A stretch of 56,754 nucleotides of DNA from Methylobacterium sp. Leaf118 (GTDB taxonomy: Bacteria; Pseudomonadota; Alphaproteobacteria; Rhizobiales; Beijerinckiaceae). Both the position numbers and the translations under genes were made by a program. Below the pieces are notes generated by a model that searched no databases, had not been told where the DNA came from, and worked only from the letters and a program-made list of their open reading frames with translations. The stretch covers positions 1-56,754 of the forward strand of contig NZ_CAKLBV010000029.1 of NCBI RefSeq assembly GCF_920984675.1, written 5' to 3'. Shown here one piece after another: positions 20,373 through 28,421 of this stretch (its first letter is position 1; the number at the start of each line of letters is the position of its first letter).

Positions 20373-21698
20373 TCAGCGCAGCTCGACGCGGCGGATCTCG
20401 CCGACCACGGCGAGGTAGCAGAACACCGCCACGAGGGCGTTGAGCCCGACGAAGACGAGGGCGCCGTTGAACGAGCCGGTCTGCTGGACGATGTAGCCGA
20501 TGACGATCGGCGTGGTGATGCCGGCGGTGTTGCCGAAGGTGTTGAACAGCCCGCCCGACAGGCCGCCGCTCTGGCGCGGCGAGGTGTCGGACACGACCGC
20601 CCAGCCCAGCGCGCCGATGCCCTTGCCGAAGAAGGCCAGCGCCATCAGGCCGACCACCACGGCATCCGCCTGGACGTAGTTGCAGCCGATGATGCTCATC
20701 GACAGGAGCATGCCGGAGACGATCGGGACCTTGCGCGCCACGGTGAGCGAATATCCGCGCTTCAGCAGCATGTCGGAGATGACGCCACCGAGGATGCCGC
20801 CGATGAAGCCGCACAGCGCCGGGAGCACGGCGGCGAAGCCGGCCTGGAGGATCGACAGGCCGCGCTCCTTCACGAGGTAGACCGGAAACCACGTGAGGAA
20901 GAAGTAGGTCAGGGTCGTGATGCAGTACTGGCCGACATAGATGCCGAGCAGCATCCGATTGCCGAGGAGCTGGCGCAGGGTGGTCCAGGTGTTGCCGGCC
21001 TCGGTCGCGTCCTTGCGCCCGTCCATGTCGAGCAGCGCGCCGCCGGTCTCGAGATAGTCCCGCTCGGCCTGGTTGATGCCCGGATGGTCCTTCGGCCCGA
21101 ACACGACCTGGGTCCAGAGCAGCGCGAAGGCGATGCCGAGCGCCCCCATCAGGGTGAAGACGTGGTGCCAACCGAAATGGTGCACCACCCAGGCCATGAG
21201 CGGGGTGAACAGCACGGTGGCGAAGTACTGCGCCGAGTTGAAGAAGGCCGAGGCCATGCCGCGCTCGCGGGTGGGGAACCACGCGGCGGTGATGCGGGCA
21301 TTGGCGGGGAAGACCGGCGCCTCGGCGAGCCCCACGGCCAGCCGCAGCGCGAACAGCAGCGCCACGGCGGTGAAGCCGGTGAAGAAGCCCACCGCGCCCT
21401 GGATCAGGGTGAAGGCCGACCACAGGAAGATCGCCGCGGCATAGACCCATTTGACGCCGTAGCGGTCGAGCAGCCAGCCGCCCGGCACCTGGGCGAGGAC
21501 GTAGGACCACGCGAAGGCCGAGAAGACGTAGCCCATTTGGACCGCGTCGAGGCCGAGATCCTTCGCCAGGGCCGGACCGGCGATCGAGATCGTCGCCCGG
21601 TCGGCGTAATTGATGGTGGTGGCGGCAAACAGCATCAGGACGATGGTGAGCCGCACGCGGCTGCGCCTCGCCGCGGTCATGGCCAGACCGGCGCTCAT
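20373..21698 (-). CDS. gudP: MFS glucarate/galactarate transporter
   Basis: Inner-membrane symporter of 441 residues in the ACS/phthalate-permease branch of the MFS, with 12 predicted helices. Diagnostic stretches are NYADRATISIAGPALAKDLG, the loop PGGWLLDRYGVKWVY, AEAPVFPANARITAAWFP and ARKVPIVSGMLLS. The ATG at 21698 has GAGGGAGAACGCCC upstream. First gene of gudP-garD-LysR, with its own copy of the gud operator and promoter. Confidence 0.92.
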   Translation of the reverse strand: MSAGLAMTAARRSRVRLTIVLMLFAATTINYADRATISIAGPALAKDLGLDAVQMGYVFSAFAWSYVLAQVPGGWLLDRYGVKWVYAAAIFLWSAFTLIQGAVGFFTGFTAVALLFALRLAVGLAEAPVFPANARITAAWFPTRERGMASAFFNSAQYFATVLFTPLMAWVVHHFGWHHVFTLMGALGIAFALLWTQVVFGPKDHPGINQAERDYLETGGALLDMDGRKDATEAGNTWTTLRQLLGNRMLLGIYVGQYCITTLTYFFLTWFPVYLVKERGLSILQAGFAAVLPALCGFIGGILGGVISDMLLKRGYSLTVARKVPIVSGMLLSMSIIGCNYVQADAVVVGLMALAFFGKGIGALGWAVVSDTSPRQSGGLSGGLFNTFGNTAGITTPIVIGYIVQQTGSFNGALVFVGLNALVAVFCYLAVVGEIRRVELR

Positions 21699-21803
21699 GG
21701 GCGTTCTCCCTCGGGCAGGCCGCCCGGCTCGTACCGTGGCGGGCATCGGCCGTTCTCGGACCAGCCCCTCTTCGGGAGCGGTCGGCGGCCTTATGCGAGG
21801 ATC

Positions 21804-21834
21804 AGCCTAGGAGCGTGCCGGGCCAGGGGTCCAA
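21804..21834 (-). promoter_or_regulatory. candidate promoter of gudP-garD-LysR
   Basis: On the minus strand TTGGAC (21834-21829), a 19-bp spacer and TAGGCT (21809-21804). Box sequences and spacing are shared with the gudD promoter. About 105 bp before the gudP ATG. Confidence 0.5.
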
Positions 21835-21875
21835 CTCAAAGCCTGGATGGATCGATGCCGAACCTGCATCGATCC
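21829..21875. promoter_or_regulatory. inverted-repeat operator upstream of gudP
   Basis: A perfect 10-bp inverted repeat, GGATCGATGC (21849-21858) and GCATCGATCC (21866-21875), with a 7-bp spacer. It is joined to the -35 by CTCAAAGCCTGGAT as at gudD. Same core GATCGATGC-N7-GCATCGATC. Confidence 0.75.
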
Positions 21876-21951
21876 GCCGGGTTCGCCGACCGGATCGCGT
21901 GTCGGAGCACCGACCCCGACGGTCGATGCCGGCGCGGACAAGGCCGCGGCC

Positions 21952-22710
21952 TCAGGGCCGGAAGCCCTCGAACACCATCTGGTCGGCATGGGCCTGGGCC
22001 AGCGCCCGCTGCTCGGGGGTGCGCACCGTCCAGGTCATCACCGGCATGTTCCCGAGCCGGCGGCACAGATAGGGCACCGGACCCGGCAGGTCGCCGACGC
22101 GCCAGGACAGGAAGTCCGGCCGGCTCTCGTGGAGATGGAGCAGGCCGGCGAGTTCCGTGCGCAGCGACGGGCTCAGCGCCGCGTAGGAGGGATCGTCCTG
22201 GCTCGCCTCCGCGACGATGCCGCGGGGGACGGACGGCGCGATCTCGGCCAGCGTCGCGACGATGCCGGGATCGAACGACTTGATCGCGATCGGGGCGTCG
22301 AGCCCCGCGACGATGGCGGCGGTGCGGCGGGCGAGGCGATGGTCACCGTCGAAGCGGCTCTTGACCTCGACGATCACCGGCACGCGGCCGGCGATGCGGG
22401 CGAGAAACGCCGTCAGGGTCGGGACGCGCTCGCCGGTGCCCATCACCGTCAGGGTGGCGAGATCCGCCGCGCTGCGGGCCTCGATCGCCCCCTCCGCCCC
22501 GGTGAGGCGCCCCAACGTGGCGTCGTGGAACACCATCGCCTCGCCGTCGGCGCTGATCTGCACGTCGCACTCGATGGCGAAGCCGGCCGCCACGGCGGCC
22601 TCCGCGGCGGCCAGCGTGTTCTCCGGGATGCCGGCGGCGCGGTCGTGCAGGCCGCGATGGGCGATCGGGCGCGCCGTCAGCCAGGCGGGGGCGTTGGGCG
22701 CAGGGCTCAC
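21952..22710 (-). CDS. glycerophosphodiester phosphodiesterase (GDPD family)
   Basis: TIM-barrel enzyme of 252 residues, hydrolysing glycerophosphodiesters to glycerol 3-phosphate and an alcohol. It shows IAHRGLHDRAAGIPENTLAA, AIECDVQISADGEAMVFHD (metal-binding E-x-D and H), VIVEVKSRF and a C-terminal MTWTVRTPEQ...ADQMVFEGF. No signal peptide, so cytosolic. The GTG at 22710 overlaps the ridA stop in a GTGA arrangement, implying translational coupling. Confidence 0.93.
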   Translation of the reverse strand: MSPAPNAPAWLTARPIAHRGLHDRAAGIPENTLAAAEAAVAAGFAIECDVQISADGEAMVFHDATLGRLTGAEGAIEARSAADLATLTVMGTGERVPTLTAFLARIAGRVPVIVEVKSRFDGDHRLARRTAAIVAGLDAPIAIKSFDPGIVATLAEIAPSVPRGIVAEASQDDPSYAALSPSLRTELAGLLHLHESRPDFLSWRVGDLPGPVPYLCRRLGNMPVMTWTVRTPEQRALAQAHADQMVFEGFRP

Positions 22711-23180
22711 GCGACCTCGAACATCGCCTCGACCTCGACCGCGGCGTCGAGGGGGAGTTCGGCGACGCCGACGGTCGAGCGGGCGTGGCGCCCGCGATCG
22801 CCGAGCACCGCGACCATGAGGTCGGAGGCGCCGTTCATGATGGGCGCCAGACCGGCGAAGGTCGGCACGGCGTTGATGAAGCCGCCGAGCCGCAGGCATT
22901 GCACGACGCCGCGGTCGAGATCGCCCACCGCCGCCTCGACCTGGGCGAGCACGTTGAGGGCGCAGAGCCTGGCCGCCTCGATCCCGGCCTCGGGCGCGAT
23001 CTCGGCGCCCAGCTTGCCTTTGTGGGCATCGCTGAGCTTGCCGTCGGGCCCGAAGCAGATCTGGCCGGAGATGATCACGAGGTTGCCCGAGCGCACGAAC
23101 GGCACGTAGTTCGCCACTGGCGCGGCGGCCTTGGGCAGGGTGAGGCCGAGCGCCTTCAGGCGTTCCTTGACCGAGTTCAT
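22707..23180 (-). CDS. ridA: RidA family enamine/imine deaminase
   Basis: Protein of 157 residues of the YjgF/YER057c/UK114 family, which hydrolyses reactive enamines and imines such as 2-aminoacrylate. This is the longer subfamily typified by VPFVRSGNLVIISGQICFGP at the front and GRHARSTVGVAELPLDAAVE near the end, where the Arg is the conserved active-site arginine. The ATG at 23180 has GGGAG nine bases upstream. First gene of a two-gene unit with the phosphodiesterase. Confidence 0.93.
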   Translation of the reverse strand: MNSVKERLKALGLTLPKAAAPVANYVPFVRSGNLVIISGQICFGPDGKLSDAHKGKLGAEIAPEAGIEAARLCALNVLAQVEAAVGDLDRGVVQCLRLGGFINAVPTFAGLAPIMNGASDLMVAVLGDRGRHARSTVGVAELPLDAAVEVEAMFEVA

Positions 23181-23438
23181 GGGCCGTGGGTCTCCCGTTT
23201 CGGTTGATGACCGGCGTCTCAGCACGGTCGCCGGGCGCGACGCAAGGGGCATTCCGGACGGCGGCCGACGGTTCGAGGCCCCGCGGCCGGGAAGGGGAAG
23301 AGGGAAGGGGAAGACCCGGCCCGGGGATCCGTCCGGGATGCCGGATCCGGGGCCGGTTGCTCCGATCGTCCGCTGACCCGCCTTTGTCCGAGCACCGGCG
23401 CCCCGCTCCGATGGTCGATCGGCTCGGCGGACCTCCGC

Positions 23439-25649
23439 TCACACCGCCGCCGCATCCTCGGCCTGCGCCTCCGGGCGGCTGTGGGAAAAATCAAAGCGCA
23501 GGTCGGCATGCGCCACGGTGGCCGGGCGGTGGGCGACGATGAGGCGGGTCATGCGCAGGTCGCGGAGCGCGGCGGCGATGAGGGCCTCGGTGGGTTCGTC
23601 CAGCGCGCTCGTCGCCTCGTCGAGGAACAGGATTTCGGGGCGCCGGTAGAGGGCGCGGGCCAGGATCACCCGCTGGCGCTGCCCGCCCGAGAGGGTCGAT
23701 CCCATGTCGCCGACCAGGGTCTCGAAGCCCATCGGCGTGCGGGCGATGTCCTCCAGGATCGCGGCGCGGGCGGCGCATTCGCGGATCCAGCCGGGATCGG
23801 GCCGCTCGTCGAAACAGGCGATGTTCTCACTGATCGAGCCCGCGAACAGCCCGTCGTCCTGCATCACACCCGCGATGCGCCCGCGATAGGCGGCCGTGGC
23901 GCCCGCGCGGATGTCGCGTCCGTCGACGAGCACCGCGCCCTCGCTCGGGGCGATCAGGCCCATCATCACCCGCATCACGCTGCTCTTGCCGCAGCCCGAG
24001 GGACCGGTGATGGCGAGGCTCATCCCCGCCGGCACGGAGAGGCCGAGATCGCGGAACACCCAGGGCTCGTCGGCGCCGTAGCGCAGGGACAGGCCCACCG
24101 CCCGCAGGGCCGCGCCCCGCAGGGCGCCGCCAGCGAGGGCAGGGGCGGCAAGGGGAGAGGCAGCAACGGAAGAGGCGGCGACGGACGCGGCCTCGGCCTC
24201 CGGCGGGGCGGGCGCGGGGACCGGCAGCGTCACCGCGGCCTCCTCGGGCTCCGTCAGGACGATGTCGGCGAGGCGGTCGGTCTGGACGTTGAGCATCCGG
24301 AGCTGGAACCCCGCCTGCATCAGGTTGCCGATGCGGGCCGAGAACTGGTCGCGATAGGCCAGGAAGGCCACCAGCATGCCAAGCGACATCGATTGGTCGA
24401 TGACGGCGCCGGCGCCCAGAACGAGCAGCACGAGCCGGTCGGCCCCGGCCAGGAACTCGTGGCCGCGCCCGAACACGAGGTCGAGCCGCTGGAGCCGCAG
24501 CCGCGCGTTCAGCGCCTGGACGAACTGGTTCATCCACACGCCGCGGCGGCGCTCGCGCAGGTTCAGGAGCTTGACGCTCGCCATGCCGCGCACGGTCTCG
24601 ATGAAGTGGCTCTGCTGGCGCGCCTCCGCGACGAGCGCCTCCTCGGTGCCCTCGCGATAGGCCTTGTAGGCGATGAGGCGGAGCCCCGCATGGAGCGTCG
24701 TCGAGGCGAGGGCGACCAGCGCCAGCCAGCCGCCATAGACGAACAGCATGATCAGCATGCCGACCGACATGAGGCCGTCGAGCGCCGCCTGGATGAGATC
24801 GGTGGTGAGCCCCTTCTGGATGGTCGCGAGCGAGCCGAACCGGGAGATCACGTCGCCGACATGGCGCTTCTGGAAGTAGTCGAGCGGCAGGCGCGACAGG
24901 TGGTCGAACAGCGAGCCCGACCATTGGTAGTTCAGCTTCGAGCCGGTGAGCATGATCGCCCAGGTGCGGGTGACGCCCAGACCCAGTTGCAGCAGGAGCA
25001 GCAGGGCGAGCCCGAGGCCGACCACGAGCAGGAGGTCGCGGTCGCCGTTCACGATCACCTCGTCGATGACGATCTGCGAGGCGATCGGCATCAGGATCGA
25101 GACGAGTTCGATGCCGAGCGACAACGCCAGGATCTGCGCCATCGCCCCCCGGATGCCGGTGAGCCCCCGGAACAGGTCGGCGATCCCGAAGCGGCGCTCC
25201 GCCTTCTCGCGCACGAAACTCTGGTTCGGCTGGACCTCCAGCGCCACGCCGGTGAACTCGCGCGAGACCTCCGCGAGGCTCAGGGCGCGGCGGCCCCGGG
25301 CGGGATCGTGGATGACGACGTCGCGGCGGCGCACCTCGGCCAGCACCACGAAGTGGTTGAGGCCCCAATGCAGGATGCAGGGGGCGCGCAGCCGGCGAAG
25401 ATCGGTGAGCTCGACCCGCAGCGCCCGGGCCGAGAGGCCCATCGTGCCCGACAGGTCGATGAGGTTGCGCAACGTCATGCCCTTGAGCGAGAGGGCGTGG
25501 CGGGCGCGCATCGTGCCGAGATCGACCGCGCGGCCGTGATAGCCTAGCACCATGGCGAGGCACGCCATGCCGCATTCGGCCGCCTCCGCCTGGAGCAGGA
25601 CCGGCAGGCGCCGGCCGAAGCCGAACTTGAGATCCGCGATGAGGCTCAC
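23439..25649 (-). CDS. peptidase-containing ABC transporter (C39 peptidase, peptide exporter)
   Basis: Inner-membrane exporter of 736 residues that cleaves double-glycine leaders and pumps out the peptide. The N-terminal C39 domain has the catalytic Cys in EAAECGMACLAMVLGYHGR, His in LHWGLNHFVVL and Asp in VIHDPARG. About five or six membrane helices occupy 165-430. The nucleotide-binding domain has Walker A GPSGCGKSS, signature LSGGQRQR, Walker B ILFLDEATSALD and switch His in IVAHRPA. An Ala/Pro-rich linker (about 475-510) precedes it. Closest in style to the CvaB/RaxB colicin V class. It starts at a GTG overlapping the adaptor gene stop (GTGA). Its likely substrate is the divergent 70-residue peptide. 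Confidence 0.94.
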   Translation of the reverse strand: MSLIADLKFGFGRRLPVLLQAEAAECGMACLAMVLGYHGRAVDLGTMRARHALSLKGMTLRNLIDLSGTMGLSARALRVELTDLRRLRAPCILHWGLNHFVVLAEVRRRDVVIHDPARGRRALSLAEVSREFTGVALEVQPNQSFVREKAERRFGIADLFRGLTGIRGAMAQILALSLGIELVSILMPIASQIVIDEVIVNGDRDLLLVVGLGLALLLLLQLGLGVTRTWAIMLTGSKLNYQWSGSLFDHLSRLPLDYFQKRHVGDVISRFGSLATIQKGLTTDLIQAALDGLMSVGMLIMLFVYGGWLALVALASTTLHAGLRLIAYKAYREGTEEALVAEARQQSHFIETVRGMASVKLLNLRERRRGVWMNQFVQALNARLRLQRLDLVFGRGHEFLAGADRLVLLVLGAGAVIDQSMSLGMLVAFLAYRDQFSARIGNLMQAGFQLRMLNVQTDRLADIVLTEPEEAAVTLPVPAPAPPEAEAASVAASSVAASPLAAPALAGGALRGAALRAVGLSLRYGADEPWVFRDLGLSVPAGMSLAITGPSGCGKSSVMRVMMGLIAPSEGAVLVDGRDIRAGATAAYRGRIAGVMQDDGLFAGSISENIACFDERPDPGWIRECAARAAILEDIARTPMGFETLVGDMGSTLSGGQRQRVILARALYRRPEILFLDEATSALDEPTEALIAAALRDLRMTRLIVAHRPATVAHADLRFDFSHSRPEAQAEDAAAV

Positions 25650-26935
25650 CGGCCGCCTCCGTCCGTGACGAGATCGACGCTGCGCTTCACCCGATAGAGC
25701 GGGTCGAGGAGCCAGCGGTAGAGCGGGCGCTTCTCCAGGGCGATGTCGGCCTCGACGCGCATGCCGGCCTCCAGCCGCCGGGGTTCGCCATAGGCGATCA
25801 CGCTGTCCGCGTCGGGCCTGACGACGATGCGGTAGACGCCGCCGCTCGCCCGCTTCGCCGGGTCCTTGCCCGGATCGGGGGCGGCGCCGTCGTCCTCCAG
25901 CGGCGCGCGGGTCACCTCGGTGACCCGGCCGCCATAGAGGCCGAAGCGCTGGAATGGGAAGGCGGCGTAGCGCAGCATCACGGTCGCGCCCGGCTCGATG
26001 AAGCCGATGGCCGAGGAATCGACGTAGAGGTTGGCCTGCAGCCGCCCCTCGCTCGGCAGCAGCGTCAGCAGGCTCGCGCCCGCCGCCACCGTCTGCCCGG
26101 CCTGCGCCCGGATCGAGGTGAGGATCCCGCGCTCCGGCGCGCGCACCTCGATGGCCCGGCGCGCCTCGCTCTCGGCCCTCTGCTGCTCGAGCTGCGCCGC
26201 CGTGCGGTCGAGCTCCGCGAGGTCCCGCGCCAGGGTCTCGTCATAGGTGGCGAGCTTGGCCTTCAGCTCGCCGAGCTTACCGGCCACCTGCAGGCCGCCC
26301 TGGCGGAACTGGGCGAGCTGCGAGGTCGCCTGGAGATAGAGGTAGTTCTGGCTCTGGAAGTCGGCGGCCCGGGCAAATCCCCGGGCGACCGCGTCGGCGA
26401 GCTCCTCGGCGCGGGCCTTGAGCGGGGGCACCAGCTTCTCCTGAAGGGCGACCTGCTCGGCGACGCGCTCGCCCTGCTCCGCCAGATTGGCGATCTGCTC
26501 CTGCAGGCCCCGCTTCTCGGCCGCCGCCATGGCGGCGCGGGCCGTGCGCTGGCGCTCGACGCTGTCGCGCTGGCGGGCGAGTTGGGCGATCACCCGCTCC
26601 TGGGTCGGGCCCGAGGCCGAGACCGCGTCGAGGTCGATGGTGAAGAGGAGCTGGCCACGCTCGACCCGGTCGCCCTCCCTGGCGCCCGAGGCGCTGACCC
26701 GGCCGGCGAGCGGGCTCGCCACGGTGATGAGCCCGACATCGGGGGCGAGCAGCCCGTCGGCATGGACGCGGCGGGTATAGGTGCCGAGCCACGCGTAAAG
26801 GGCGACCGCGGCGACGAAGACGAGGCAGAGCAAGACCACGATCCGAACCGGCAGCGGCTGGACGATCTGCGCCTCGCCGAGCCACGCGCTGCGGCGCGCC
26901 TCGGCGACCTCCTGGCGGAAAAGCGGCTTGCTCAC
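25646..26935 (-). CDS. HlyD/CvaA-type membrane fusion protein of the peptide exporter
   Basis: Periplasmic adaptor of 429 residues with one N-terminal transmembrane helix (about 29-50). The first barrel/lipoyl half contains LLAPDVGLITVASPLAGRVS, then comes a long coiled coil (about 112-265) and the second half VRAPERGILTSIRAQAGQTV. The C-terminus matches RaxA/CvaA proteins (YAAFPFQRFGLYGGRVTEVT, EAGMRVEADI). The GTG at 26935 has GGGGAG seven bases upstream. A TolC-like outer-membrane partner is not in the window and would have to be supplied from elsewhere. Confidence 0.93.
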   Translation of the reverse strand: MSKPLFRQEVAEARRSAWLGEAQIVQPLPVRIVVLLCLVFVAAVALYAWLGTYTRRVHADGLLAPDVGLITVASPLAGRVSASGAREGDRVERGQLLFTIDLDAVSASGPTQERVIAQLARQRDSVERQRTARAAMAAAEKRGLQEQIANLAEQGERVAEQVALQEKLVPPLKARAEELADAVARGFARAADFQSQNYLYLQATSQLAQFRQGGLQVAGKLGELKAKLATYDETLARDLAELDRTAAQLEQQRAESEARRAIEVRAPERGILTSIRAQAGQTVAAGASLLTLLPSEGRLQANLYVDSSAIGFIEPGATVMLRYAAFPFQRFGLYGGRVTEVTRAPLEDDGAAPDPGKDPAKRASGGVYRIVVRPDADSVIAYGEPRRLEAGMRVEADIALEKRPLYRWLLDPLYRVKRSVDLVTDGGGR

Positions 26936-27346
26936 CGCCCGTCTCCCCGGGTGACGCCCCCACCCTCAAGAGGTGCGTTGTTCTGTCGCAACTTCACGGT
27001 AAACTCCATTTTTTTCAATTTGTTAGATGGGACAAAGGGGGTCGCCGCGCCCCGCCCCGATCGCAGGTCAATTTTTGATCCCGCGCCCCCGCCGCCGCGA
27101 CATTCCGTCCAGGCGCTCCGAGGGGGCGGCGTCCTCGTCCGGTGCGGCCGTGCGAGGGCAAAATATGTCCACCCGGCCGACCGCCGCGCCCTCTCGATCC
27201 GAACTCCTCAAGAGCACGCCTTGCCTCCCGCAACATTATCCCTAACTTTCCTAGCAGGGCGGCACATCGATGCCGTTCTTAATCCACAGGAAGACAAAAA
27301 CATAGAACGTCTTTCTCAGTATTGAGCCATACGCAGGAGAAAAACC
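26936..27346. other. divergent regulatory region of the peptide exporter and the leader peptide
   Basis: No convincing gene. An AT-rich island (27001-27030, containing TTTTTTTCAATTTGTTAGAT) is far below the surrounding GC and probably holds the exporter promoter. A 25-codon frame on the minus strand (27009-26932) ends in a TGA that overlaps the adaptor's GTG; it has no clear ribosome binding site. A second AT-rich stretch (27230-27330) precedes the peptide gene. Confidence 0.5.
27221..27248 (+). promoter_or_regulatory. candidate promoter of the double-glycine peptide
   Basis: TTGCCT (27221-27226), a 16-bp spacer and TAACTT (27243-27248), about 100 bp before the ATG. A strong ribosome binding site (CAGGAGAAAAACC) lies directly before the ATG at 27347. 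Confidence 0.35.
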
Positions 27347-27559
27347 ATGCAGCAGAACATTGACACCATCCGTGAGCTCGATGCTGCGGAGCTGGATCAG
27401 GTCGGCGGCGGTCTCACTCTCGGTGTCGGCCTCGATCTCAGCAGCGAACTCGGCGCCGTCTCCGGTGTGATCGACCAGGTCGGCGGGCTCGTCGGCGGAA
27501 CCCTCGACAAGGTTCTCGGTGCCGTCGGCGGCCTGCTCGGCGGACTTCTCGGCAAGTAA
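27347..27559 (+). CDS. double-glycine-leader secreted peptide (microcin/bacteriocin-like precursor)
   Basis: Precursor of 70 residues. The leader MQQNIDTIRELDAAELDQVG followed by GG matches the double-glycine consensus, with L at -12, E at -8, L at -7, V at -4 and G at -3 to -1, so cleavage is expected after G22. The 48-residue core is made mostly of Gly, Leu and Val with repeated GG pairs (DQVGGLVGGTLDKVLGAVGG, then LLGGLLGK) and no Cys. It is slightly acidic, unlike cationic class II bacteriocins. Divergent from the C39 exporter, which is its likely processing partner. Antibacterial activity is inference; no immunity gene is visible. A surface or signalling peptide is an alternative. Confidence 0.85.
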   Translation: MQQNIDTIRELDAAELDQVGGGLTLGVGLDLSSELGAVSGVIDQVGGLVGGTLDKVLGAVGGLLGGLLGK

Positions 27560-27670
27560 GCGCGGCCCCTCCCTAAGGGTCTCGCACGGCGCCCGATCAC
27601 CGGCCGTCCCCGCACCGGGTGCGATGGCGTGACGGGGGCTTTGCGAGGAAGCGCGATTCGGACCGCTGTC

Positions 27671-27708
27671 CGCGGGCGCGGTGATCGTCACCGCGCCCGC
27701 GGGTTTTC
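27671..27708 (+). terminator. intrinsic terminator downstream of the peptide gene
   Basis: A perfect 14-bp stem (27671-27684 with 27688-27701), loop TCG, then GGTTTTCGG. It lies 112 bp after the peptide stop, so the transcript would have a long 3' end. Confidence 0.8.
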
Positions 27709-28300
27709 GGAATGGCGCCGCCTCGCGCCCCCGTTTCCCTCCCGTGACCCGGCGGGCCCGGTCGCTTCCCGGCCCGAAATCCCTTCCCCGAGCGACGCCG
27801 CGCCACCGAAGACGGTTCGCGCGCGACAACGGGCGTGTCTCCGACAGCGGCATTCCCCCTGCGCAGCGCCTCGCTCGGGCCTCGGCACAGGCCACGCCCC
27901 TGAGTGAGCACGACCGTCTCCGGGCGCAGGGGCCCGCCCGGGCGCGGGGCCCGGATCCCCCGATGCGCGCGCCATGTCGTCGAGCGCCCTGCGTCGCGAC
28001 GCTCCGGACGGCCGCGCCGCGACCGCTCCTGTTGTCACCCGATCCTCGCCCACCCGCCGTTCCGCGTTTTCTGCAGGATGCGCCAGCGCCCTCGCACCCA
28101 TGCGCAGCGACCAATTGAGCGGTGGCCATTTGGACCGCGAACGGGCGGCCAGTCCCGACGGAACGGATCGCCCGAATTCCCGTTCTAAACTTACATATGT
28201 TTGTTCTTGCATCGGGCTCCGGGCCGCTCCCGAAGCCCGCAGCCAAACGGGGGTATCAAACGACGACGCTCCGGGAGAGCGGACCGCCACGGCCTTGTCT

Positions 28301-28370
28301 CGAGAGCGAAATCCCGAGAGCGAAATCCCAAGAGCGACGTCCCAAGAGCGACGTCCCAAGAGCGACCGGG
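28301..28370. repeat. five tandem 14-bp repeats upstream of the AraC-type gene
   Basis: Units start at 28301, 28315, 28329, 28343 and 28357. The first two are CGAGAGCGAAATCC, the next two CAAGAGCGACGTCC, and the last is degenerate. The paired identity of units 1-2 and 3-4 points to stepwise duplication. They end 52 bp before the chosen start codon. Confidence 0.85.
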
Positions 28371-28421
28371 GATCGTGAGATCCGCCGAGGCGCCGCGAAT
28401 GATCCGGGAGCGATGCGAACC

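Larger units (their letters stand above)
27560..28421. other. long non-coding stretch between the peptide gene and the AraC-type gene
   Basis: Apart from the terminator at 27671 and the 14-bp tandem repeats at 28301, I see no gene. Open frames exist on both strands, but they are Arg/Pro/Ser-rich shadows without start signals. A local AT-rich patch (28185-28205, ACTTACATATGTTTGTTCTT) might be a promoter or a remnant of something lost. No small membrane protein that could serve as immunity factor was found. Confidence 0.6.

Noticed and set aside
27261..27275. CATCGATGCC near the peptide promoter as a third gud operator
   Set aside because: Only one half-site resembles the motif. The partner half, the CAAAGCCTGGAT linker and the TTGGAC box are missing.
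27904..28188. Frames after the peptide gene as possible immunity protein
   Set aside because: Arg/Pro-rich with no hydrophobic segment, no ribosome binding site, and beyond a terminator; typical of GC-rich shadow frames.
28301..28370. CRISPR-like array
   Set aside because: Units are 14 bp and contiguous without spacers, and no cas genes are present; it is a plain tandem repeat.
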